Position numbers and translations under genes: made by a program | Part shown: piece after piece, positions 7,268 through 14,220 of the stretch | Layout: every line of letters starts with the position of its first letter | How positions within the stretch are numbered: the stretch's first letter is position 1 | From: Amnibacterium sp. | GTDB lineage: Bacteria > Actinomycetota > Actinomycetes > Actinomycetales > Microbacteriaceae | Assembly: GCA_025936735.1 (NCBI GenBank) | Contig: JAICSU010000007.1 | Span: forward strand, 1 to 35,932 | DNA: 35,932 bases | Direction of reading: 5' to 3' | Notes under the pieces: generated by a model | The model's database searches: none | What the model was told of the DNA's origin: nothing | What the model saw: only the letters and a program-made list of their open reading frames with translations

Positions 7268-8749
7268 ATGGCGCATCCGGGTCCGACCGTCCTCGTCGTC
7301 GGCTCGGGCGTCGTGGGCCTCACCACCGCCGTGCTGCTCGCGGAGCGCGGCATCCGCGTCGTCGTCGTCACGGCGGAGCCGGTCGGTGGCGGGTCCTCCG
7401 GGCGCTCGGCGGGGATCGTCAGCCAGCTGCACGGCACCGCCTACCGGCGGATGCGCGGTGAGACCGCGCTGAAGAACGCGGTCGCGTACCGGCAGGCGAA
7501 CGCCGCCGGGTTCGCCTGGATCGACCTGTTCGTGCAGCGCCACGACGTGCCGTTCGCGCTCCGCGACGCCTACCTCGTCGCCGGCGACCCGGCGGCCACG
7601 CGCCGGATCGACGACGAGCACCTCGCCGCCCGGCGGGCGGGCCTGCCGGTGGAGAAGCTGCGGCACCCGGAGCTGCCGCTGACCGCGCACGGCGCGCTGC
7701 GCCTGCCCGGCCAGATCGTGCTCGATCCCCGGCTGCTGCTCGAGGCGCTCGCCGCGGAGGCCCGCGAGCTCGGGGTCGTCATCCATGAGGGGGAGCGCGT
7801 CGTCGACATCGACGTGCGCGCGAGCGGCCCGAGCCGCGTGACGACCGCGCAGGCGGTCCGGGAGGCGGACTCGATCGTGCTCGCCACGGGCACGCCGATC
7901 CTCGACCGCGGCCTCTACGCCTTCAAGACGCAGCCGTACCGGATCCTCGCCGTGCACGGCACGGGGACGGATCCGGACGCCCCCATCCTCACGAGCGTCG
8001 GCACCGGTGGGAGCATCACCGTCGCCACCGCGGCCGACGGCGGGGCCACCGTGCTCGGCGGCACGCATCCGACGGGCGTCGACATGCCCGAGTCGCGGCA
8101 CCTCGGGGTCGTGCAACGGTTCGCCGCCGCGAACCTCGAGGGCTTCACGCAGGACGCGGTCTGGAGCGGTCAGGACTACCGGCCGTTCAACCCCATCGCC
8201 TTCGTCGGCCTGATGCCCCGGTCCGCGGGCCGGGTGCGGTTCGCGACCGGCTTCGACGGCTGGGGCCTCACCCACGGCACCGCCGCCGCGATCCGGATGG
8301 CGAGGGAGATCGCGGGCGAGCCGAAGCTCGACTGGGCGGCCACCATCGGCCGCCGCGTCACCCGCCCGCGCAGCAGCAGGATCGGCGTCTCCGCGGATGC
8401 GGCCGCGGCGGCCCGCAGGGTCGTCACGCCGCTGCGCATCACGGCCACCGACCGGCGGCTGCTGGCGGACGGGCAGGGCATCGTGCACCGGACGGACCGC
8501 GGCATCACGGCCACGAGCCGGGTCGACGGCGTCGTGCGCAGCGTCTCGGGCGTCTGCACCCGGCTCGGCGGCGCGCTGGCCTGGAACGACGTCGAGCACT
8601 CGTGGGACTGCCCGGTCTGCGGCAGCCGGTTCGCCCCGGACGGGGCGGTGCTGGAGGGCGGCGCTCGCGGTGCGCTCGCCCGCTACCCGGACCCCGCGGA
8701 CTGGGGCGGCGCGGCGGACCGACACGCCGATCCCGGCGCGGTACACTGA
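7268..8749 (+). CDS. FAD-dependent oxidoreductase with altered C-terminal Rieske-like domain
   Basis: DAO-type flavoprotein of 493 residues. Seen: N-terminal GSGVVG dinucleotide-binding loop (12-17), the substrate domain to about residue 360, then a C-terminal Rieske-like domain with the usual frame (SGVCT, WND, WDCP, GSRFAPDGAVLEG). The normal ligand pattern is CxH-X15-CxxH. Here it is C430-T-R432 and C448-P-V-C451: Arg and Cys replace the two His ligands while both Cys remain. The spacing is intact and the codons read cleanly, so this is substitution and not a frameshift. It may bind no cluster or a differently ligated metal. Substrate unknown; related fusions are annotated as amino-acid or amine oxidases. 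Divergent from psuG; its 3' end carries the promoter of the next gene. Confidence 0.92.
   Translation: MAHPGPTVLVVGSGVVGLTTAVLLAERGIRVVVVTAEPVGGGSSGRSAGIVSQLHGTAYRRMRGETALKNAVAYRQANAAGFAWIDLFVQRHDVPFALRDAYLVAGDPAATRRIDDEHLAARRAGLPVEKLRHPELPLTAHGALRLPGQIVLDPRLLLEALAAEARELGVVIHEGERVVDIDVRASGPSRVTTAQAVREADSIVLATGTPILDRGLYAFKTQPYRILAVHGTGTDPDAPILTSVGTGGSITVATAADGGATVLGGTHPTGVDMPESRHLGVVQRFAAANLEGFTQDAVWSGQDYRPFNPIAFVGLMPRSAGRVRFATGFDGWGLTHGTAAAIRMAREIAGEPKLDWAATIGRRVTRPRSSRIGVSADAAAAARRVVTPLRITATDRRLLADGQGIVHRTDRGITATSRVDGVVRSVSGVCTRLGGALAWNDVEHSWDCPVCGSRFAPDGAVLEGGARGALARYPDPADWGGAADRHADPGAVH
8719..8747 (+). promoter_or_regulatory. Promoter of the SNF2 helicase
   Basis: CCGACA (8719-8724), 17-nt spacer, TACACT (8742-8747). 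It lies inside the last codons of the FAD gene and predicts a start near 8754 and a leader of about 140 nt. Confidence 0.55.
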
Positions 8750-8753
8750 GGCC

Positions 8754-8896
8754 CTGCGGTACGGATCTCGATCCGAGACGTGGGCGCCCGATTCTCGCGG
8801 GGCGTCCGCCTGCTTCCCGAAAGCCGCCCGCACCACCCCTCGATCCGTGTCGCCCGGCCGTCTGCCCGGGCGCGGATGTGCACTCAGGAGACCAGC
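8754..8896 (+). promoter_or_regulatory. Structured 5' leader of the SNF2 helicase
   Basis: About 140 nt without a convincing gene; codons in the helicase frame here lose the strong third-position GC bias. It contains CGGATC-tc-GATCCG (8762-8775). It also has a strong hairpin at 8843-8877: ATCCG, bulge TGT, CGCCCGG, 8-nt loop, CCGGGCG, CGGAT. The hairpin ends 6 nt before the Shine-Dalgarno AGGAG (8886-8890). This may be a translational control element; no known riboswitch family is recognised. Confidence 0.45.
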
Positions 8897-10993
8897 TTGG
8901 CTCGACCGACGGCGACCGCCACCCGTACCCGCGCGCCCAAGAAGGGCCCGTTTGACAACACGGGGCTCATCCCGGTCCTCGCGCGTGCCGTCCGGGAGGT
9001 GGAGACCGCCGCCTCCCGCGGACCCGTCAGCCCGTCCGGCCGCACCAAGTACCAGGTGATCGCGCTGCTCGTCCGGGAGGAGCGCGCCCGCGCGAAGACC
9101 GACCCCGACCTCTCCGAAGAGGCCCGCGCGGAGACGCTGAAGCGGCTCGACGGCGTGGCGACCATCCTCGCCAAGACCGCGGCCCGCGACACGTCCCTCA
9201 TCGCGCTGCTCGAGCCGAACCACCCCACCTCCGACGCCGCCCGCGCCCTAAAGCGGCGGATGCTCGAGGAGGCCGGCTACGACGTGCCCGACGAGCCGGC
9301 GCCCGAGCTCGCCGGCCCCGCGGATCCGTTCGCCGAACGCCAGGTGCTCCCCGTCTCCGTGCGGGCCCGCCAGCTCGCGAACCCGTTCCTCGCGCCGGAC
9401 TTCGCGCTCGGCACCACCCCGCACCTGACCCGGCGGCTCGCGAACTGGGAGCTGCTCGGCCCGCTGTACCGCGCCTTCGAGCGGGGCGGGTCGGTCACGA
9501 GCATGGAGCTGCCGGAGCCGCCGGCGAACCCGCGGTGGGCGCCCCCCGGCAAGCCGCTCATGCACCACCAGGCGCAGCTGATCGAGTCGGTCGCCGAGGG
9601 CCACCGCACGTTCCTGCTCGCCGACGAGCCCGGCCTCGGCAAGACGGCGCAGAGCCTCATCGCCGCATCCGTCGCCGACGCCTACCCGCTGCTCGCGGTC
9701 GTGCCGAACGTCGTGAAGATGAACTGGGCCCGCGAGGTGGCGCTCTGGACGCCGAACCGTACCGCCACCGTGATCCACGGCGACGGCGAGGACCTCGACG
9801 CCTTCGCGGACGTCGTGATCATCAACTACGAGGTGCTCGACCGGCACGCCGGCTGGCTGAAGACGCTCGGCTTCAAGGGCATGGTCGTCGACGAGGCCCA
9901 CTTCATCAAGAACCTCGGCTCGCAGCGCTCGAAGCTGGTGCTGTCGCTCGCCGCGGCGCTGCGGGAGCGGCGCCACGACCCGCTGATGATGGCCCTCACG
10001 GGCACGCCGGTCATCAACTCGACCGAGGACTTCAAGGCGATCTGGCAGTTCCTCGGCTGGATCGACGAGTCGAAGCCGCGGCCGCAGCTCATGGCCGCCC
10101 TCGAGGAGACCGGGCTCACGCCGGCCGACCCGGGCTTCCTGCCCGCCGCCCGGCAGGCCGTCATCGACATGGGCATCGTCCGCCGCCGGAAGATCGACGT
10201 GGCGGCCGACCTGCCGGCGAAGCGCGTCGTCGACCTGCCCGTCGAGCTCGACGACGACCTCGGCCGCTCGATCAAGCAGGCGGAGCGCGAGCTCGCCCAG
10301 CGCCTCGTGTCCCGCTACCGCTCGCTCGTGTCGGCCCGGAAGCCGACCACGGACGAGGAGCGGCAGGGCCTCATCCGCATGGTCGCGGAGGCGGAGCTCG
10401 AGGAGTCCCGGGCCGCGACCACCGGCGAGAACATCTTCACGATGGTGCGGAAGATCGGCCAGGCGAAGGCGGTGCTCGCCGCGGACTACGCGACTCAGCT
10501 CGCGCGCAGCGTGGGCAAGGTGGTGCTCTTCGCGAAGCACATCGACGTGATGGACCAGGCGGAGGCGACCTTCGCCCGCCGGGACATCAAGAGCATCTCG
10601 ATCCGCGGTGACCAGACCACGCTGCAGCGCCAGCGGGAGGTGGACGCGTTCCTCACCGACCAGTCGGTGAAGGCGGCCGTCTGCTCGCTCACCGCGGCGG
10701 GCGTGGGCCTGAACCTGCAGGTCGCCTCCAACGTGGTCCTCGCCGAGCTGTCCTGGACGGCCGCCGAGCAGCAGCAGGCCATCGACCGCACCCACCGCAT
10801 CGGCCAGGACGAGCCGGTGACCGCGTGGCGCATCATCGCGGCGCACACGATCGACGCGAAGATCGCGGAGCTGGTCGACGCGAAGGCCTCGCTGGCGGCG
10901 CGCGCCCTCGACGGCGACGACAGCGAGGTGCAGGCCGAGACGTCCGTGCAGCTCGACGCGCTCATCGGGCTGCTCACCGACGCCCTCCGCTGA
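8897..10993 (+). CDS. SNF2-family DEAD/DEAH-box helicase
   Basis: Superfamily 2, SNF2-type ATP-dependent DNA translocase, 698 residues; probably remodels DNA-protein complexes or forks. Seen: a Lys/Arg-rich N-terminus, ~190 residues of unassigned sequence, motif I ADEPGLGKT near 243-252, motif II DEAH near 331-334, motif III LTGTP near 366, and in the second RecA lobe motif V AGVGLNLQ and motif VI DRTHRIGQ near 630-637. I use TTG 8897 because AGGAG lies 6 nt upstream. Alternatives are ATG 8876 and GTG 8780, which would run through the hairpin. The central two-domain arrangement recalls SMARCAL1/HARP-type helicases. No restriction or defence partner gene is next to it. Confidence 0.92.
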   Translation: MARPTATATRTRAPKKGPFDNTGLIPVLARAVREVETAASRGPVSPSGRTKYQVIALLVREERARAKTDPDLSEEARAETLKRLDGVATILAKTAARDTSLIALLEPNHPTSDAARALKRRMLEEAGYDVPDEPAPELAGPADPFAERQVLPVSVRARQLANPFLAPDFALGTTPHLTRRLANWELLGPLYRAFERGGSVTSMELPEPPANPRWAPPGKPLMHHQAQLIESVAEGHRTFLLADEPGLGKTAQSLIAASVADAYPLLAVVPNVVKMNWAREVALWTPNRTATVIHGDGEDLDAFADVVIINYEVLDRHAGWLKTLGFKGMVVDEAHFIKNLGSQRSKLVLSLAAALRERRHDPLMMALTGTPVINSTEDFKAIWQFLGWIDESKPRPQLMAALEETGLTPADPGFLPAARQAVIDMGIVRRRKIDVAADLPAKRVVDLPVELDDDLGRSIKQAERELAQRLVSRYRSLVSARKPTTDEERQGLIRMVAEAELEESRAATTGENIFTMVRKIGQAKAVLAADYATQLARSVGKVVLFAKHIDVMDQAEATFARRDIKSISIRGDQTTLQRQREVDAFLTDQSVKAAVCSLTAAGVGLNLQVASNVVLAELSWTAAEQQQAIDRTHRIGQDEPVTAWRIIAAHTIDAKIAELVDAKASLAARALDGDDSEVQAETSVQLDALIGLLTDALR

Positions 10994-11019
10994 CCCGCCG
11001 CGGCAGCCGCGTGCCGGGC

Positions 11020-11038
11020 GCATGCGGATGTGCCGAAC
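11020..11038 (+). repeat. Left flanking direct repeat of the DUF559 unit
   Basis: GCATGCGGATGTGCCGAAC, matching 18 of 19 bases with 12043-12061 in the same orientation. The two copies bracket the nuclease gene. Bases 11021-11035 also form an inverted repeat (14/15) with 11071-11085. Confidence 0.75.
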
Positions 11039-11059
11039 CGGGCGCTGAGCGGCCGGTCC

Positions 11060-11116
11060 CCGCATGCATGCGGCACACCCGCATGCACACGGCACACCCG
11101 CATGAACACGGCACGT
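11060..11116 (+). repeat. Three tandem 19-bp repeats
   Basis: Three head-to-tail copies of CCGCATGCACACGGCACAC (middle copy, 11079-11097). Copy 1 (11060-11078) differs at 2 positions and copy 3 (11098-11116) at 2-3. The 15-mer CGGCACACCCGCATG recurs exactly at 11071-11085 and 11090-11104. The unit is the reverse complement of the core of the flanking direct repeat, so the left flank is a compound inverted and tandem array. Too few copies and no spacers for a CRISPR. Confidence 0.75.
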
Positions 11117-11210
11117 CGGCTCCTCCACAGACGGCGATGGAGCGACCCCATCCGCAGCGGCCGCCGCTCCGGGGCCGAGCCGGGCGCGATCGGGTCCATG
11201 CTCCCGGGGC
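11117..11210 (+). other. Non-coding stretch before the DUF559 gene
   Basis: Holds a small hairpin (CTCCA, 10-nt loop, TGGAG; 11123-11142). It also holds a CATGCT box (11197-11202) 8 nt before the ATG at 11211 that could act as a -10 for a leaderless transcript. Nothing else is seen. Confidence 0.4.
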
Positions 11211-12035
11211 ATGCAGCAGCAGTTCTGGACCGCCGAGCAGCTCCGATCGGCGGGCGTCAGCAAGCGACGCGTCGCGGCCGCGGTCACCGACGGCCGCCTC
11301 GTCGTGGTGCGGCGAGGCCACTACGCGATCACGGGCGCGCCGCCCGACCTCGTTCGTGCCGCGAGGGTGGGCGGACTGGCGACCGCGACGACGGCGTCGG
11401 CCGAGCTCGGCCTCTGGACCCCTCCCGACCCCCGCCTCCACGTCGCCGTCCCCCGCGGGATCGGCCGCCTTCGCGATCCGGACGATCCGCAGAGACCGTT
11501 CACGAGGCGGCCCGACGTGTGCATCCACTGGACGGACGGGCTCGGGGGAACCGACCTCCCGCACCGGATCGTCCCGATCGTCCTGCTGCTCGAGCACGTG
11601 CTGCGCGACCTCCCGCCGGCGATGGCGCTCACCGTCGTCGACTCGGCGCTGAACCACCGGATGCTTCGCCCGGACGGACTGCGGTCGTTGATCGCGGCGC
11701 TGCCGGCGCGGCTCGCTGCAGTCGTGCGATGCGCCGACGCCTCGAGCGAGTCGGGGCTCGAGACGATCACGCGGTACCTGCTCCGGCTCGCAGGCCTACG
11801 TGTGGAGACGCAGGTGTCGATCGCAGGCCTCGGACGCGTCGACCTCCTGGTCGAAGGGCGTCTGATCGTCGAGCTCGACGGGTGGGAGTTCCACGGCGAC
11901 GAGAAGGCGTTCGAGGCGGACCGCCGGCGGGACACAATCGCCGCTGCGGGCCGCTACCGAGTCCTCCGCTTCACCTATCGCCAGGTCATGTTCGAGTGGC
12001 CCTCGGTGTATGCGGCCGTGCTCGCCGCCCTCTGA
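11211..12035 (+). CDS. AbiEi-like winged-helix / DUF559 nuclease-fold protein
   Basis: 274 residues. Residues ~1-45 (FWTAEQLRSAGVSKRRVAAAV then an Arg-rich wing) resemble the winged helix of type IV AbiEi antitoxins. The middle (50-190) is unassigned. The C-terminus (~200-274) is a DUF559/Vsr-like PD-(D/E)xK fold: D211 in RVDLLV, E221-L-D223 in VELDG, FH near 228, then ADRRRD and YRVLRFT. All expected acidic residues are present, so nuclease activity is plausible but unproven. No AbiEii-like toxin partner is adjacent, so it is not a standard toxin-antitoxin pair. Third-position GC is a little lower than its neighbours' and it is flanked by repeats on both sides (11020-11116 and 12043-12099), which suggests a mobile or domesticated unit. 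Biological role unknown. Confidence 0.88.
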   Translation: MQQQFWTAEQLRSAGVSKRRVAAAVTDGRLVVVRRGHYAITGAPPDLVRAARVGGLATATTASAELGLWTPPDPRLHVAVPRGIGRLRDPDDPQRPFTRRPDVCIHWTDGLGGTDLPHRIVPIVLLLEHVLRDLPPAMALTVVDSALNHRMLRPDGLRSLIAALPARLAAVVRCADASSESGLETITRYLLRLAGLRVETQVSIAGLGRVDLLVEGRLIVELDGWEFHGDEKAFEADRRRDTIAAAGRYRVLRFTYRQVMFEWPSVYAAVLAAL

Positions 12036-12042
12036 TCCGTGT

Positions 12043-12061
12043 GCATGCAGATGTGCCGAAC
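12043..12061 (+). repeat. Right flanking direct repeat of the DUF559 unit
   Basis: GCATGCAGATGTGCCGAAC, 18/19 identical to 11020-11038 and in the same orientation; starts 8 bp after the nuclease stop codon. Confidence 0.75.
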
Positions 12062-12099
12062 TGCAGCCGAATCAGCCGGATCCGGCCGCAGTTCGGCAC
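12053..12099. terminator. Inverted repeat between convergent genes (possible terminator / REP-like element)
   Basis: Perfect 12-bp arms GTGCCGAACTGC (12053-12064) and GCAGTTCGGCAC (12088-12099), with partial outer pairing (ATGCA/TGCAT) and an inner 12-bp palindrome GCCGGATCCGGC (12075-12086). It sits between the convergent DUF559 and S9 peptidase genes, so it could end both transcripts. No T-run follows. Confidence 0.6.
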
Positions 12100-12123
12100 G
12101 AGTGCATGAAGGCGGGACGGAGG

Positions 12124-14220
12124 TCAGGCGAGGCCGAGCACGTCGAGGATCCACGCGAGCTCGAAGGCCCGTTCCCGCCAGGCGGCGTAGCGGCCGCTGA
12201 CGCCGCCGTGGCCGGCGCTCATCTCGATCTTCAGCAACACGTCGGCCCCGACCTCCCTGAGCCGCGCGACCCACTTCGCCGGCTCCACGTAGAGCACGCG
12301 GGTGTCGTTGAGGCTCGTGGTCGCGAGGATCCGCGGATACCGGTGCTCACCCACGTTCTCGAGCGGCGAGTACGACTTCATGTAGCGGTAGACGTCCGGG
12401 TCGTGCAGCGGGTCGCCCCACTCGTCCCACTCGATGACGGTGAGCGGCAGCGACGGGTCGAGGATCGACGTGAGCGGGTCGACGAACGGCACGCCGGCGT
12501 GGATCCCGGCGAACAGGTCCGGCGCGAGGTTCGCGACCGCGCCCATCAGCAGGCCACCCGCCGATGCGCCCTCGGCGACCAGCAGGTCGGGGCTCGTGTA
12601 GCCCTCGGTCACGAGATGCCGCGCCGCGGCGACGAAGTCCGTGAACGTGTTCCGCTTCGCGAGGGTCTTGCCCTCCTCGTACCAGCGCCGCCCCATCTCG
12701 CCGCCGCCGCGCACGTGGGCGATCGCGAACACCACCCCGCGATCGAGCAGCGACAGCCGCGCGATCGAGAAGGACGGGTCCATGCTCGCCTCGTACGAGC
12801 CGTACCCGTACAGCAGCATCGGCGCCGGCCGCTCCGGCTCCCCGAACAGCTCCGCCGCGCCGACGAGGGAGATCGGGATCTGGGTCCCGTCGTCGGCCAG
12901 GGCCCACTCGCGGCGCTCCACGTACTTCAGCGGGTCGTAGCCGCCCTGCACCGGCTGCTGCTTCAGCAGCCGCAGGTGCTTCGACGCGACGGAGTAGTCG
13001 AAGACGGTGGACGGGGTCACCATCGAGGTGAAGCCGATCCGCAGGGTGGGCTGCTCCCACTCCGGGTTCGCGCCGAAGCCGGCCGTGAACAGGGGCTCGT
13101 CGAACTCGATCTCCTCGATCTCGTCCGCCCGCTCCGGGTCGCGGGTCAGGAGGCCGATGCGGGCGATGCCCTGCCTGCGGTAGGAGACGGCGACGAAGCC
13201 GGCGAACGCGTCGACGTCCTCGAGGCGCGTCGACTCGCGGTGGGGGATGAGCACGCGGCGCTCGCCCGTCGGATCCGCGGGGGGCACCGCGACGAGCTCG
13301 AAGTTCTCCGCGCCGTCGTTGTGCAGGACGAGCAGCAGGTCCTCGCCGTCGATCACGGCGTGCTCCACGGAGTACTCGACGCCCTCGCGGCGGGGCCACA
13401 CGACGCGGAAGCCGGCGTCCGGATCGCGGGTGTCGAGCAGCCAGGACTCGCTCGTGATCTTGGATCCCACCCCGATCTCGAGGTACCGGCGGCTCCGGGT
13501 CATCCCGATGCCGACCCAGTAGCGTTCGTCCTCCTCGGTGAAGACCTGCTCGTCCTGGCCCGTCGCGCCGAGCTCGTGCCGCCAGACGGTGTCGGGCCGC
13601 CAGGCCTCGTCACAGGTCGTGTAGTAGACCGACCGGCCGTCGGGCGCGAACATGGCGCCCGGCATCGTCCCCTCGATCACGTCCGGGAGGCGCTCGCCGG
13701 TCATCAGGTCCTTGACGAAGAGCGTGTACCGCTCGTCGCCCTCCGTGTCGACGGCCCAGAGCATCCGGTTGCCGTCGAGCGAGACGTCGAAGCTGCCGAG
13801 CGCGTAGAAGTCGTGGCCGTCGGCCTCGACGTTGTCGTCGAGGAGCAGCTGCTCGCCGCGGATCTCGTCCTCGAGGTAGGGCGGGGTCCAGTCGTCGGGG
13901 CCCGCGACGGGCGCGCGGTGGTGGCGCGCGTACTGGAAGCCCTCCTCCGTGCGGCTGTAGTACCACCAGTCGCCCTCGCGCGTCGGCACGGAGAGGTCCG
14001 TCTCCTTCGTGCGCGCCTTGATCTCGTCGAAGATCGCCTGCCGCAGCGGCTCGAGGTGGGCCAGGCGGGCGTCCGTGTACCGGTTCTCGGCTTCGAGGTG
14101 GGCGATCACGGCCGCGTCGTCCTTGTCCCGGAGCCACTCGTACTCGTCGACGACGGTGTCGCCGTGATGGGTGCGGGTGAACGGCCTGCGGTCGGCGACG
14201 GGCGGCTTCGGAGAGGTCAA
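12124..14220 (-). CDS. ptrB: S9 family prolyl oligopeptidase (oligopeptidase B-like)
   Basis: Serine peptidase of the prolyl oligopeptidase family, 698 residues: a seven-bladed propeller (~70-410) gating an alpha/beta-hydrolase domain. Seen: N-terminal RTHHGDTVVDEYEWLRD, typical of oligopeptidase B, and the triad S553 (GASAGG), D639 (SLNDTRV) and H671 (SAGHGG). Members cut short peptides after Arg/Lys; specificity here is inferred from overall similarity. The start TTG 14220 has GGAG 6 nt upstream and overlaps the maltokinase stop by 4 bp (TTGA), so it is translated by coupling. A longer frame to 14304 would run inside the maltokinase gene and is rejected. No signal peptide: cytosolic. Confidence 0.93.
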   Translation of the reverse strand: MTSPKPPVADRRPFTRTHHGDTVVDEYEWLRDKDDAAVIAHLEAENRYTDARLAHLEPLRQAIFDEIKARTKETDLSVPTREGDWWYYSRTEEGFQYARHHRAPVAGPDDWTPPYLEDEIRGEQLLLDDNVEADGHDFYALGSFDVSLDGNRMLWAVDTEGDERYTLFVKDLMTGERLPDVIEGTMPGAMFAPDGRSVYYTTCDEAWRPDTVWRHELGATGQDEQVFTEEDERYWVGIGMTRSRRYLEIGVGSKITSESWLLDTRDPDAGFRVVWPRREGVEYSVEHAVIDGEDLLLVLHNDGAENFELVAVPPADPTGERRVLIPHRESTRLEDVDAFAGFVAVSYRRQGIARIGLLTRDPERADEIEEIEFDEPLFTAGFGANPEWEQPTLRIGFTSMVTPSTVFDYSVASKHLRLLKQQPVQGGYDPLKYVERREWALADDGTQIPISLVGAAELFGEPERPAPMLLYGYGSYEASMDPSFSIARLSLLDRGVVFAIAHVRGGGEMGRRWYEEGKTLAKRNTFTDFVAAARHLVTEGYTSPDLLVAEGASAGGLLMGAVANLAPDLFAGIHAGVPFVDPLTSILDPSLPLTVIEWDEWGDPLHDPDVYRYMKSYSPLENVGEHRYPRILATTSLNDTRVLYVEPAKWVARLREVGADVLLKIEMSAGHGGVSGRYAAWRERAFELAWILDVLGLA

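Noticed and set aside
10977-10996. 20-nt exact match CCGACGCCCTCCGCTGACCC with 34484-34503
   Set aside because: The first copy encodes the common C-terminus DALR-stop of the helicase, a similar string occurs at 2560 in ADALR, and nothing else extends the match. Best explained by codon bias and chance.
11060-11116. Tandem 19-bp repeats as a CRISPR
   Set aside because: Only three units with no spacers and no cas genes nearby.
11211-12035. DUF559 gene as antitoxin of an AbiE system
   Set aside because: No AbiEii-like nucleotidyltransferase toxin on either side; only the N-terminal winged helix resembles AbiEi, and the rest is a nuclease fold.
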